NCBI RefSeq assembly: GCF_001039355.2 | Contig: NW_019776181.1 | Span: 17,257 to 81,256 of the forward strand | Direction: 5' to 3' | Length of the DNA stretch: 64,000 nucleotides | DNA from: Lingula anatina | Lineage: Eukaryota; Brachiopoda; Lingulata; Lingulida; Lingulidae | Shown here: positions 12,540 through 45,678 of the stretch, one piece after another | Layout: each line of letters opens with the position of its first letter | Numbering within the stretch: position 1 is the first letter of the stretch | Notes under the pieces: model-generated | Database searches by the model: none | The model's input: the letters and a program-made list of their open reading frames with translations, nothing else | Told to the model about the DNA's origin: nothing | Program-made: the position numbers and the translations under genes

Positions 12540-15500
12540 ATGGCTTCAAAGCCAACAGAACTTCGGAAAGTGGTTGAAACGACACTGAACACGTCAGCTC
12601 CAGGTATTGAATATCTTCAGGGTTAGATTGGATTAAGAAATCATTTGACGTTTGTGGTAGCTCATTTTAATACAAATGTTAAAGCATGTCATATTGTACA
12701 TTTAATACTTGGGACAGGTAGCCACAAATGCTCAACTTAGTTTGCAATGCCACCCCTACAATTTACAACAACTACAATATGTGAGCGACAGTAGCAATGC
12801 CTTGGTTGTGCACTGCTGTTGCAAATTGGTTACAGAGAGCCTTGGTAATACAACATTTATCTACCCAAGTAGATTTTACAGAATAAGTGGTGGTGATATT
12901 AAAGGCTTAAAAGTTGAAACTGAAAATGCAATAATCACACTCACAGTAGCACTGTCATCACCAAGCAGCGTTTGGGGGACAAAATGGATAAATAAAATTT
13001 TAAAAGTGAAAAGCAGGAAATTAAATAAAAAAAGAAAGGTGAGATGGGAATAACAAGCTTCCATGAAATACCACATTGGTGCAAAATCATTACCCAGTAC
13101 GTTTATTTGCAGGTTAGATCTTAATTTTATTTAATTAAATCGGGGCTTGACACACCTATTGGCTTTACTTGCCTGATGCAAGATTTTTGTAGTGACTGTC
13201 GACAAATTCCATATGTAGTTAGATAATTTACCTAAGATGTTTCCTCCACTCCTTCCATCAGTTCTGAAAATAAATGAATGCATATATTTAGAGTATAAAC
13301 TGTCTTTGTCATAACAAGGGAATGAGATATCCCCCCCCAAAAAAAAAAAAAAAATAGTCAAAATTTAGTTATCCAGTGTAAATATTTCCTAGGAAAAAAA
13401 AAACATACTGAATGGAATTACCTAGGGTAGATGGTATTTATCGCCTTTTAACCAACCTTTGATCCTCCTTTCCTGACACTTACCATAATACTGTAAACAA
13501 TCTGGGAAAATGGAAAAATCCTTATGCTTTTCCTTACTTTCCTGGGTGAGGCCATTTTTAGGAATATAGACCATCATCAAAGTTTATCCTTGACAAATTA
13601 GTGATTGAGGTCGTTTGCTGTCATGGACTTTTCTTGTTGCCATGGTTTTCAACTTGTTCTGTTTCTTTTCTTTCAGTGTCTGCTGAAGGTGTCAGATTGA
13701 AGGGTTACCCAATTCAAGTTGTCACATTTGACGAAGACCATGCCTTTAATCTAGATTTAGAAGCACTAGAGAAGGTGCTGCTGCAGAACAAGATTAAGGA
13801 TAAACAGGTTGTGGTGGTCTCAGTGGCTGGAGCTTTCAGGAAAGGAAAGTCTTTTCTTTTGGACTTCTTTCTGAGATATCTAAATGCAACACCTGATGCA
13901 CAGGTAGGTGGACAGACTTAGAGCAAGAACACTGGTGTTTTTCACTTTTGTTGTAGATTTAATTTATTCATAATTCAGAAAAAGGATATGTAAAATGTTG
14001 CCCAGAGCTTTGTCATAGAATTGAGTTAAAATCCAAGTCTATTTAAGAGAACTATCTGATGCAGTAAATGCATAAAAAACAAACAAAAAGAACAGTAATT
14101 TATTTGCCTTAATGGTTTCATTACTATCAACAGGGGCACTTTGTTTACATAAATTTATATAAATAGAAGAAAAAGTGATGCTTATAGTTATGATTATTAA
14201 CAAGTATTTACAGCAATAATGGTTAAACTTAATTTGTTATTATTTCAGGCAAGTGATGAATGGCTGGGAGATGACAACTCTCCATTGGAAGGTTTCAGTT
14301 GGAGAGGAGGCTCAGAAAGGGATACCACTGGGATTCTTTTGTGGAGTGAAGCTTTTGTGTCAAGGCTCCCAAATGGACAAAAGGTACACCTTTCTGTTAA
14401 CATTATATTGATATGATCATAAAAAATATAGATATGTTGTATTTTTTAAAACGTGTAAACACTGAGTAGCTGTTTTTAATACGTTTGAACTTAAAGTGAT
14501 ATATATTCATGAAGCCATTTGTTTTTTGTCCGTTTCAATTCTGCAAAAATTTATGAGAATTGTTGTCAGTTAATGTGTTTGACTTTAATTTTTATGACCA
14601 GTTGTTAATGCATGGTGATAAATTACAGAAATGTTGTAGTAATTAATAGCACTGTTTATAAATTAGTAAATGGTACATCATTAAGTAATAATTGTGACAT
14701 TCTGCCATCGTGGAAATACAGTGTATCTGACCCTCTGTTGCAGGTGGCTGTACTTCTGATGGACACTCAAGGAGCATTTGATAGTCAGTCCACAGTGAAA
14801 GACTGTGCTACAGTATTTGCACTGAGTACTATGCTCAGTTCTGTTCAGGTAAAATAACTGACAAGACTGACATAGTTTATTGACCCTATGCACTTTTACT
14901 GGTTTCAGGTGTTCTGTTGTTAATGATATATTGTAACAGTGCTCAATAACACTATTGGCAACATGATGAACGTGACTTCTCTATTCTGAGAGCTATAATA
15001 TTGGCAATCTCAAATTGTTGAGGTTGGAAAGCTACACTATACATATCTATTATTCCATGTCAGTGAACTGTATTATACTGGTTTAAAATGAAAAACAAAA
15101 GGTTAAATTGGTTAAGATAAGTTTTAAAAAATTTAAACTTTTTATCAGATACCCTGTTTTCAAATTATTGTTGTGAAGAGAATGCAATTGATCAACTCAA
15201 AAAGTGCAGCCTTTTAATAACCTCTTTCTGCTATACTTACCACATGTCTACTACATGTTTGTTTTCTGTACACATCAAAATAGAATTGACTATCCCTTCA
15301 ATTTTTGTCAGGTATTTAACATATCTTCAAACATACAAGAAGATGATTTGCAACATCTGCAGGTGAGTTTAGTCAGTTGTAAAACAGTAAAGCTAGTTAA
15401 TGTCTGTATTCATAATTTTGTCTTGCAACTGAACATTTTCGCTTGATTCAATCAAAATGCACTCAAGTGCAATATTTGAAACAAAGTTGAATGCCAGTTA

Positions 15501-16465
15501 ATTGTTTTTCAAAATTGTTTTCAGCTTTACATTTGCGTGCTTCATGTCAAGCCAAAATTGTTAATTGTCATACTTTTCTCCTCCAGCTTTTTACAGAATA
15601 TGGAAGACTAGCATTAGCAGATACATCAGCAAAGCCATTTCAGGTGACTTTTCTATAATTCAATTTATATATTGTGTACTGTTGGAGATGGTACAGTTGA
15701 ATGTTCATATCATAAAGTTTTCCTACTGATCAATATTTGTTTATTAATTAATCTTGGTTTCTGATGAATACATCAGTGACATTTCACAAATGGGATGTAT
15801 AAAAATTCAGTAATTTCTAGTCTTATTATCTCAAAATGATAAAAAATATCAAAATTAATGTAATGCAGTAGCAACATAAATGTTTTGTTATATTTAACAT
15901 TTCAGTCTTTAGAGTTTTTAGTCAGAGATTGGAGTTTCCCATATGAACATGATTTTGGAGAAAAGGGTGGAAATGGATTGCTAGAAAAACGTTTAGAGGT
16001 AAGAGAGCCAAACACGTTTGGCTGTAGAACCACTTAAAAATTTTTAAACAGTGAGGCTATTTTGTTGTTCACTATATATGTTTATACTGAATTAACATCA
16101 GGGGAATAATGGACTTACTCACCATGCAAACATAACTCAATTTTATTCACATGATACATAAAAGATGAGGGTTTTGGATGCAGATATATTATGTTCAAGT
16201 TCAAAAAAGGATGAAGAGAAATTCATGGTATACTTCAAAAGATTTCTAAAAAGGCATTCTTTTCTACTGTGCAGTTGTAGACTTTGACTGAGGTTGATAT
16301 TTAGTTTTGCAGACCACAAATTACATATAATTACATTGACAGGGTCTATAGTAGTTTTGTTTTATCATATAATACCTGATTGCAGTCAAAGGTCAGTGTC
16401 TTCCAAGATGTTATCAGATGTTGCAACATTCCTGTCACCAAACATTATTGGCATATGACTGATAT

Positions 16466-16502
<37 letters not shown>

Positions 16503-17741
16503 CTGATTGGAAAAAAATAGGCTAAGATGTCTTTCGTCAGTATTATGTTCGGTGATGATGTCTTCAGTCAATATTGTGTTTTACCAGACCTCAAATTCAC
16601 ACTACAAATATAATTATTATTACTGTTGTCATTTTATATTTTATTGTTATCATTAATATTAATATTATTGTTTTGTCTGTTTGTATTTCTAGTTGAAAGC
16701 TAGACAACACGAAGAATTACAGTCTCTTCGCAAGCATATCAGGTCCTGTTTTGAAAAGATTGGCTGTTTCTTGCTGCCGCACCCAGGACTAAAAGTTGCC
16801 ACCAACCCTCATTTTGACGGCAGATTGGCAGGTAAGGAATTTCACATTTTACATTGACTAACTTGTATTATGATATTTGTAATCCACTTTTCAGTTCAAG
16901 GTAGATGGTTATTTGGTATAACTAAAATATGGTTAGGCATGATCAGAATTTAAAGCCTGATTAGTGATAAAAGTAACATAAAAGAATCATAATTTATCAA
17001 TTTATTTATCTTAACAAAAAGTATTTAGTACACATGCAAGTTTGAAGTCCATGTTTTTTATTTGATCATTAAAGATTCTGTAATTGTTAGCTGATATGAT
17101 TTTTTTTGGTCCTCAGTTTGTGTTTAATTGCCAATGCATGATATATTCAAACTCGTTTGGAGCAATATGAAGGCTTTAGAAATAAACTGAGGGAATACCT
17201 TTCTATATAGATAAAAACAGTAAGGGTATTACACATGACATGAAATATATTTCTGAAACTTGGCATTTCCTTTTTCAGATATTGAAGAGGAATTCAAAAA
17301 ACAGCTTAAAATGTTAGTGCCATTAATCCTTGCTCCAGGAAATTTGATCACAAAAGAAATAAATGGGGCTAAAGTCACATCTAGAGAACTGGTAGAGTAC
17401 TTCAAAGCATATATCATTGTATTCAAAGGAGACGAACTCCCAGAACCCAAGTCTATGCTGCAGGTAAATTGAAATTTATGATGAAAATTGCGTGGTATGT
17501 GTGGCTGATAGGGCAGTGTTAAACAGGTGCACGGTATAACTTTTATGCTGAAACCTCATAAAACATGGGGCATTGCCATAAAGGTCAGCAGTGTGAATAA
17601 TGGATAGATGTTTCGAAGTAAATCAATGTTAATTTTACTGACATGACCTGAACAGGTACACAAGCCATTAACATCCATAATGAGTAGAATATTTATTATG
17701 GTTAAGTTATGAAAAAAGGATCAAAGCTTTGTAATTTTATG

Positions 17742-17789
<48 letters not shown>

Positions 17790-19141
17790 TTGTACTATTG
17801 TCATGTATATTTATTTATTTATTTATTTTTATTGAGATTTTACAATGCATGTTATCAGCCAAAATTGTTTTTTAGGCTACTGCGGAAGCAAATAATTTAG
17901 CTGCTGTTGCAAATGCAAAAGCATTATATGTAAAGGAAATGGAAAAGGTATGTGTTTTTCTTTTTTTTTTTATCTGTGTCACGTTGATATTTGTTTGATT
18001 TATGGTAGTTTGACCGTGAATATAGATTTTAAAGTATAAGGATATTTTTTTGTTTCTTCCTAAGCAACCTTTAAGATACAAGTTTTATAATCACTGAGCT
18101 TGGCATTTTAGTAGTAGCTAGAACCAATAATTTGTATCCATACCCTCCAAATATTATTTCTAAATTATGTGCTATTGGTGAAGAATTTTTTTACTTGGAA
18201 AAAAAAAAATATAATTGATTATAATATTTGACTAGATTTGTGGTGGAGATAGACCATATCTCAGCTCGGAACAGTTAGACAGAGATCATGACAGTATCAA
18301 ACAGCAAGCAGTGGAACTCTTCTGCAGTGCTAAGAAAATGGGAGGAGATTCATTCAGCAGTGCCTATCAGGAGAAACTGGAGGAAGAAATCCTTGAGGCC
18401 TATGAGAACTTTGTCAAAGCTAATGAGTCCAAGAATATTTTCAAGCATGCACGCACCCCTGCCACCTTTGGGGTGGTGCTTGTTGCGGCCTACTTCTTGT
18501 CTGGACTTTTTGGCTTTTTGTACATGGACACCATAGCTAATCTGTTTACTGGTATTGTATATTTGATTATACTTGTGGTCACATTTTGGGCCTACGTCAG
18601 GTACAGTGGTAACTATCGTGACATAGGACAACACATAGATTCTGCAGCAGAAGGAATATGGGAACAGGTAAACAGATTTTCTAGGAAGAAAAGGAAAATC
18701 AAACATAAATCTAAGTAAAAGTGTCACTTTACTGTTAAGGGATAGGGGTTTGTTAATCTTGCTGTTGTCAATTTGTAAAATGTTGTCATTTAAATGTACA
18801 TATTTGTGCTTAGAAAGTGTAAGGTGTTTTTCCCATTGACATATACAGTTTTCCCCTTGTCATGTCAATTTTGCATGTGATTTTTGTGCTATTTGTGACA
18901 CTAATTTGCTCTAGTCTTATTCAATTCTTATATGATTTTGTGTTAAATGTGTTATTTGATATTTGTTCATATTGTTAATTTTTGATTCCCACTTGAATTC
19001 CAGTGTGTTATGTTAAATTTATTTCTTTGATTTATCTATTTTGCTTTATGTATTTATTTATAGGTGCTTTCCCCAGCATATGCACACTTCATGGCTCAAA
19101 GTTTAAAGCATGCAACCAACACCAAGTTGAAATCAAACTAA
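12540..19141 (+). CDS. ATL: Atlastin, dynamin-like GTPase that fuses ER tubules (complete, 12 coding exons)
   Basis: Exons: 12540-12603, 13677-13903, 14249-14383, 14744-14848, 15312-15362, 15587-15643, 15906-15998, 16693-16831, 17279-17463, 17876-17947, 18236-18667, 19064-19141. All phases match, giving 545 residues (human ATL1 is 558). The GTPase domain shows the P-loop GAFRKGKS (residues 73-80, including the catalytic Arg76 equivalent), the [12 protein letters not shown] switch region (116-126), DTQG (149-152) and the RD guanine-specificity pair (220-221). A middle helical bundle follows, then two hydrophobic segments at about 453-473 and 476-496 forming the ER hairpin, then a cytosolic tail. 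Known family role: GTP-dependent homotypic fusion of ER tubules. If the last intron is retained, translation stops at 18716-18718 with a different 16-residue tail (536 residues). Both tails end in a KxKxx pattern. Orthology to animal atlastin is clear; it is not possible to match it to one vertebrate paralogue. Confidence 0.96.
12604..13676 (+). other. Atlastin intron 1
   Basis: A 1.07-kb intron lies between a phase-1 donor at 12604 and a polypyrimidine acceptor ending at 13676. It contains a 114-codon open frame (12709-13053) with no family resemblance, and an A-rich tract near 13339-13354. I see no exon in it. Confidence 0.8.
16467..16502. repeat. Poly-T tract of about 36 bases in atlastin intron 7
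   Basis: An uninterrupted T run lies in the intron between exons ending at 15998 and starting at 16693. It is not close enough to the acceptor at 16692 to be its pyrimidine tract. Confidence 0.9.
17748..17788. repeat. (AT)n microsatellite in atlastin intron 9
   Basis: About 20 AT dinucleotides lie between exons ending at 17463 and starting at 17876, followed by a TTTA-rich stretch at 17810-17830. Confidence 0.95.
18668..18718 (+). other. Alternative atlastin C-terminus by retention of the last intron
   Basis: If the donor at 18668 is not used, the frame continues 16 residues ([16 protein letters not shown]) to TAA at 18716-18718. The tail is strongly basic and ends KHKSK, a KxKxx pattern. 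The spliced form ends KLKSN, also KxKxx. This pattern at a cytosolic C-terminus is a known COPI-binding ER-retrieval signal. The retained form is inferred; the frame and residues are seen directly. Confidence 0.45.
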
Positions 19142-19417
19142 GGAATGGCAGGAAATCAGCAATGAAATTATATTGAAATTGAAGCTAATCACTTCCCTGT
19201 TCAAATTGGAATAAACAGTAGTGATTGTTGTACATGGCAGCAGAGAACCATACTGATAGAAGAACCAGCTATTTGCTATGCACTACATTTTGACTCTGAA
19301 TTTGTTCCCAGATCTTATGCTTTCATGGGCTGCCCACAGTGTTGTTTCTTTTTTGTTGATATTTTGCTGGGATGTATTCTCAACATTTCTCTCTCTCTTT
19401 TTTTTTTTTTTTTTTGT

Positions 19418-19901
19418 NNNNNNNNNNNNNNNNNNNNNNNNNNNNNNNNNNNNNNNNNNNNNNNNNNNNNNNNNNNNNNNNNNNNNNNNNNNNNNNNNNN
19501 NNNNNNNNNNNNNNNNNNNNNNNNNNNNNNNNNNNNNNNNNNNNNNNNNNNNNNNNNNNNNNNNNNNNNNNNNNNNNNNNNNNNNNNNNNNNNNNNNNNN
19601 NNNNNNNNNNNNNNNNNNNNNNNNNNNNNNNNNNNNNNNNNNNNNNNNNNNNNNNNNNNNNNNNNNNNNNNNNNNNNNNNNNNNNNNNNNNNNNNNNNNN
19701 NNNNNNNNNNNNNNNNNNNNNNNNNNNNNNNNNNNNNNNNNNNNNNNNNNNNNNNNNNNNNNNNNNNNNNNNNNNNNNNNNNNNNNNNNNNNNNNNNNNN
19801 NNNNNNNNNNNNNNNNNNNNNNNNNNNNNNNNNNNNNNNNNNNNNNNNNNNNNNNNNNNNNNNNNNNNNNNNNNNNNNNNNNNNNNNNNNNNNNNNNNNN
19901 N
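19418..19901. other. Assembly gap (484 N) bordered by poly-T
   Basis: The N run is preceded by a CTCTCT-T(n) stretch and followed by about 18 T. Homopolymer failure during assembly is the likely cause, so the true gap length is unknown. Confidence 0.98.
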
Positions 19902-22100
19902 TTTTTTTTTTTTTTTTTTGTGCATGTTGTACTGTTTTTGTAACTTGTTGCAGTCGGCCAGTTGGCTTCAGTGTTTTGAAATACTCCCTCACTGGATTTT
20001 AGCATTCCTCAATTCAAAGAGTAGACAAAAGAATGAAGGTGTACTTATTTTCATTGACTTCATCTTGGTTTGTGAGGTACAGACTGTTTGTTATTAGCAT
20101 ATTTATTGGGAACTTGTGACAGACTGAAAATTTATGTTGATGAATTGTAAATTATTTACAGAGAAATTTGTTGACAATTTATGCCCATTATAATTAAGAA
20201 AATAATAGATGTTAAAATTACGATGATAAAATCCAGTAACTAAGGAAAGTGCAAAGACTTATGATCCCAGAAAACTGTGGGCTCAATTCCTTTCCAGTTT
20301 TGCAAAAATCAGCTCACTCTAATCGTAATACAGTCTTGTAACTACAGTATGGACTTACTAGTATTTAAATGAGCATTGAGTTAGATATTTTTCCTCTGCT
20401 GAGGGTAAGCAACAAAACAAATTTCTTTAAAAGAATTTACCTTTTTATGTACATAAAGGAAATTGGTTTTCTAAATTTACAAATTTAGCTTACTGCTGAA
20501 ATGACACTTGTAAGTATTTCCATGCATTGATACTGTTTTGATGCCTATTTATTCCTATATGTTAGTAATAGAATATGAAGATTACATTCATATTATCGAA
20601 GAGAATGATAAACACCCATTTGTCATGGTAAAACATTTAATGTTTGAGATAAAAATATCAACAGGTGCTGTGACACAAGCTTAAGGTGCTGATGCATAGT
20701 ATAACAGGTTTTCTTATCCCTGGTTAATCTTATGATATATTAACTATATATAACTATGCACTCTTTTGTATATAACACGCTCTCATTTATTGTTTCTTTA
20801 CAGAATGATTTTGTGTTTATCTTAATTAGTGACGCTGGTTCAGTCTGTAGTCAAATCACCATACCACAGTTATGTTATAATCTTAGAACTCGAAAACGTT
20901 GCGAATAGCGATATCTCACAGAGGCTACAATGTATATGGGGCGAGTTATGGAATTGAGACGTTTTCAGTCAGTCGCAATGCGCCATGCTTTTGAGTTCCG
21001 GGGACCAGTATAGCTATAACCGGCTTCTTGTTTTTGTATTCATTTGGATACAAGTTAAAAGTATTGTCAGCAGGCCATGACCAGCACCTGTGTTAGGTCG
21101 GTAATTATGAGGAATGGTAATAGAAAAAGATAAAAAATAGACCGAAAAGGATTAAATAGGACATCAACATATAGATGGTCACACTTTAAGTATCACATGG
21201 GTATTGCTCCAAAGGATGGTTGGAGCATGCCTCCTTTAAAATATGTTTGTTATATGCATTCTTAATTTTATATTTGTTCATTTATCAATACTATAAGTCA
21301 CCGATCAAGACTTCGAGTGACTATCTGTTTAAGTTAGCATCAAGAGTAGTCGGAAAACGTTTGGATATTATGCCACTATGAGATTGGTACCATAATTATA
21401 TTTCTCATTCTGTTCAGTGTTTTGAATCCAACTGCTTGAAGTGGGGAAATGTCATAAAAATGGGGAAATGGGTGGCATCATGTCTTTCTTTTGCTGATTC
21501 AGAAGTAATCACTCCACCTGTGGAACATGAAGCACCTACTACAATCTTTAATACTTCCTAATTTAGCGTGGATTGAGCGTGTATCTTGGTTGTTCAAAAT
21601 TGGATTCATCCTCTTTATGTGCAATATGTTGTGTTATGATAGATTGACTGACACGATAAGTGAAATGTCTTATATACTTCTTATAAAGGAATATTGCATC
21701 AATTTGCCTGGGTTGCATTGTGTAACAGAGTCATGATACACTGTATCTCTGATCTAGGATTCAATTTAAAGATCTAGGATATAACATCCAGGAGACAAAT
21801 ATACATGTAGCCTTGTTCAAGTTAATGCAATGTAAACCAAGTTGTTCACAATAATTTCATAAATGATTTTTTGAATCAATGAAATGTGTATCACTTTCTT
21901 CTTGTATATTCACATAAGTCATTTGATACCATTGCCCTTTAAATTTGGAACTGCAAATGTATCTACAATTTTTAAGTTTTTCCAAATATGGATACTTAAA
22001 TAAGAAGTTCTGCATACATGTAATTCGAAATCCCGCCCTAACAATGGAACACTTACTAATATTTTAAAGCAATAATAACTCTTCGTTTCGGCCAAAAAAT

Positions 22101-22183
22101 GAATTTTCCTGGAGTAAACAACAATTTTCCCATACTTACCAATTGTTAATGAATCCATTTTTACATTCAAAGTTAGTCCCTGG
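22101..22183 (+). repeat. Dispersed repeat family, copy 1
   Basis: This segment resembles 28775-28855 on the same strand and 50566-50645 on the opposite strand. All three share blocks reading TTTTCCTGG, GTAAA, CATACTTA(C) or a variant, GGTTAAT-like sequence and ACATTCAAAGTTA. Twenty-seven bases after it lies a 26-bp perfect palindrome (22210-22235) centred on CTCTTAAGAG. The copies are diverged, so this is an old interspersed element, MITE- or SINE-like. Confidence 0.7.
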
Positions 22184-22209
22184 TTTTTTTCTAAAAAGTT
22201 TGGTTTTTT

Positions 22210-22235
22210 GTTAAAATCTCTTAAGAGATTTTAAC
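22210..22235. repeat. 26-bp perfect palindrome centred on CTCTTAAGAG
   Basis: Each half is the exact reverse complement of the other with no spacer. A 16-bp version (50510-50525) lies next to the third copy of the dispersed repeat in the matching relative position. The palindrome is therefore probably part of, or the end of, that element. Confidence 0.85.
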
Positions 22236-23160
22236 AGAGTATAGACATCAATGGAGGTCACGTGGTCTAAAGACAAGTTCAGATATCAGAATAAAAGCTA
22301 TAACTGATGTTTTTGTGGTAAAACAGAATATATTATATTTCTATGAGTTATTCACATGGTTTTTATTGTGAAATATAGATCTCATACAAAGAGTTATTAT
22401 CCCTTTAAGTTTAATGAGGATTTTTTTTTTTAATACATAGAACTGTTATTGATTACAGTTTGTAGTATCTCAATTTTCATATCCTATATTTGGATTCCAT
22501 TTATCATGCCCCCTTCCACATACACACAATCCTAGAAATTGTTGTTTGTGTGAAAATAAAAGCACTTGGCATTTGAATTGTTTATCTCTTCAGCTAGAAT
22601 AATTTTTTTCTCCTGTCTTCCACTAATGCTTATGCCTGTCTTATAATTTCTGAGAAAACAAGACCACATAACAACCAATATTGATTATTTCAAGGTAACG
22701 TGGGTGATTATGATTACTCCATCACCGGGTGGAAAAATGTTTTTAGAAACTGGTACATGTAGCTTAAAATTGTGAAAGTGAAGTGAACAAAATTTTGCCC
22801 CCATCCCCTAAAAATTTTCCGGTCACAAGATAACAAATGGGGTCTTTGGCAGAGTAATTTGCCCAAGCCAGCCAGCCGTACTAAGCACAAGGTGCCAAGT
22901 TATAGCAGCACACTGCTAGATCAATAGTGTGCATGCGGCTATCATTGAGTGATTGACAGAATCAAGCCACGAAACAAAACACTGTTGTTAAGAATACACA
23001 AGAACATCGCAGCAGTGCCATTGACACAGGCAGCCAAGTATAGTTTCCTTTTTAATTGTGAGATAATACGTTTTATTTCATAAAACTACTGATGAAAGAT
23101 TGGAATTTTCAATCTCTGTCACTCTCTTTTGCTCCCTCTCTCCATCTCTCTGTTTTCATT

Positions 23161-23282
23161 AACCCATGTGACTTCCCGGAAGCCGGTGGGCATGTGACCT
23201 ATATCAACCAATCCGAATGTGCAGGTTTTGGTGAGCAGCAGAGTAGAAAGGGGTTGATCACTCTCTAAACAAGGCGCAAGCG
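23161..23282 (+). promoter_or_regulatory. Proximal promoter of the PP2A B56 gene
   Basis: Just upstream of the start codon at 23283 lie an ETS-type CCGGAAG (23176-23182), an E-box-like CATGTGAC (23191-23198) and a CCAAT box near 23207-23211. There is no TATA box. This fits a TATA-less housekeeping promoter. The start site is not resolved. Confidence 0.5.
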
Positions 23283-43626
<20,344 letters not shown>

Positions 43627-45678
43627 TGGAAACATATCACATGGTTAATGGGGTCACACATAGTTTTTCACCTAGCTATGGTTTGACCCTCTCTCCGGGA
43701 TCACAATGCAGCAGGGCTCTGCTTGCTAGACAGTGGCCATTTACAGTGATAGTGAGCTCTAAGTAATACACATTCCGCCTTGTTATTCTCTGCAGTGCTG
43801 ATAGAGTCGAGATGAATAAGACATATAAAGACGTAATCATATTGGCAGAATAAGGTCAGTGGCTCTAAGCTTTTTATAGGAGGTAAATGATATCTGCACC
43901 CAGACACAATGTGCACCTGTAATTATCGATGATTACTAAACTGTTTATATTTTAACGATTAAGTTATTGGTGCATAAAAAAAATAGAGAAATGAATATTT
44001 TTATTATTGTCTGCATCAGAGAGAGCAGCTTTGTCAACGAGAATGCCCTCTGTATGTTTTATTTGCATACGTAGCCAAAAATTGATAATTACCGAGTTGG
44101 CAGTGTTATGTAATATTTCTGCAAATGTCATTTTTAGTGTACAACAATGGATGTGACTTGTAGCATGCATGAGAAAATAAAGAGGAATTTATAGAGGACT
44201 ATTTTTGTTGTAGAATAAATATATGTCTCAGTGAGGCTATTGTCAATACTTATAGTTGAGGCATTTTATGGGGAGGGAGGGAGGGCATTCCAGTTCTCTG
44301 CAGTTTATTCTAGGAACTGAAGGCAAAAGCTGTAGGTTTGCAATCATTTAGTGTGCTGTATTACAAATACTTCAAGCAATTCATCATGCTATAATGACCA
44401 AACTTCACTGTTTGTTGTTACACATGGTTTACAGCTATTCAACCATGTATCATCTTAGCTTTCCACCAGGGAAGTGATGTTAATATATATATATATATAT
44501 ATATTAAAACCTGCTTAGTTCAGGTTGTCTTCTCATAATATTAAGTATGGTTGGTGAGATGGTAACAAAAAGCTGGTATCAGTGGAAAGAGTACAGCAGA
44601 AACTGATACAAATTGGTCTGCATAGCCTTTGTTCCTAGAGGGAGTACAAGCATGGATTTAAGAGGTTATTATAATAATTTTCACTATTATCATCCCCATC
44701 AAGTAGTATTACTGTTGCTGTTGTATCTCAGGGTCCAGACATCTTACTTGACAGTAAAATCAAAGTGAAATGGTACTGTCAAGAGGGCCAGTTGCCACAA
44801 TGAAAACATAAGAAAAAAATGGATGTAGTATCCAATTGATTACTCTACCAACAAGTGTAGGAAAATTAGAAGTGATGAAAACAATTTAGTCTGTTTGCCT
44901 TAATCTTTTTCAAGATTCTTACATTATACATTTATTTAAGAGTTGTATATTTACACACCCATGTGGGGGCCTGATCATCAGAGGTGGCATGAACAGTGTA
45001 CAGCCAATCATAGTATTCTCTTGTAAATTTTTGTTGTAAAAATAGAGACCATGTCAATTTATTGTCTGTACAGAGAATAAAAGCTATTAATGAAAATGGT
45101 GTATGCGTTTTAAGTTTAAAATTTTTTTCAGCATAAAATGGTGACCCATCAATCATAATCAATCATACTTGCCCAAATTTATGAGATTCTAGTTGGAGAA
45201 TAAAAGATTATAAATTTGTTAATATTATTTTCCTTGAAATATAATCATTTTAAATTTTTAATGTATAATTGCAGATTGCCTATGCAATGTTGGTTCTTGT
45301 AACACCAGTTGTAGTGATATCATCCACCAAATGGCCACAAAAATGGTCAGTTCATTTATTCAACAAATTTTCCAAGGCTGCATGTTGAATGCAGGTCCAT
45401 AGCAAATTTTACATTTGGTTAACCAGAGCAAAAGTAATATGCCTTTTTATACTGAAATTTGAAACACATTTACATGGGAATGGTATGCCTGATTTTGTCT
45501 TGTTTCTGACCTAGAATTGCAATTACAGAACTACGTCCATATCACGTAAATATCTGCAAAGAATTACTAGTATACAGCTGAGAAATGCATCTGGACAACA
45601 TGCAACATGTCTTAGTTGAATAAGTCTCCAGAATACATGTTAAAAATCGGTGATCCTTTTTGTTTGTGTGTGTGTGTG
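43627..45678. other. 3'UTRs and intergenic region between B56 and MEA1 (tail-to-tail)
   Basis: An AATAAA at 44176-44181 is a plausible B56 poly(A) signal, 550 bases after the stop. The minus-strand MEA1 3'UTR must lie in the right-hand part; TTTATT at 45355-45360 is one possible signal for it. There is a short AT repeat near 44484-44503. I see no gene here. Confidence 0.6.

Larger units (their letters stand above)
19142..23160. other. Atlastin 3'UTR and intergenic region to the B56 gene
   Basis: An AATAAA at 19210-19215 lies about 70 bases after the atlastin stop and is a plausible poly(A) signal. The rest is AT-rich non-coding DNA with an N gap (19418-19901) bordered by T runs, one copy of a dispersed repeat (22101-22183) and a perfect palindrome (22210-22235). 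I see no gene here. The long frames across the N block are artefacts of unknown bases. Confidence 0.7.

Noticed and set aside
12709-13053. 114-codon plus-strand frame in atlastin intron 1
   Set aside because: It lies wholly inside an intron with clear donor and acceptor, and its peptide matches nothing recognised.
19278-20097. Several open frames of 180-240 codons across 19418-19901
   Set aside because: They consist of N translated as unknown residues; there is no coding evidence.
20886-20999. Possible MITE with GAACTC(G/A)AAA(A/G)C ends
   Set aside because: Only about 12 bases of imperfect inverted similarity and no target duplication.
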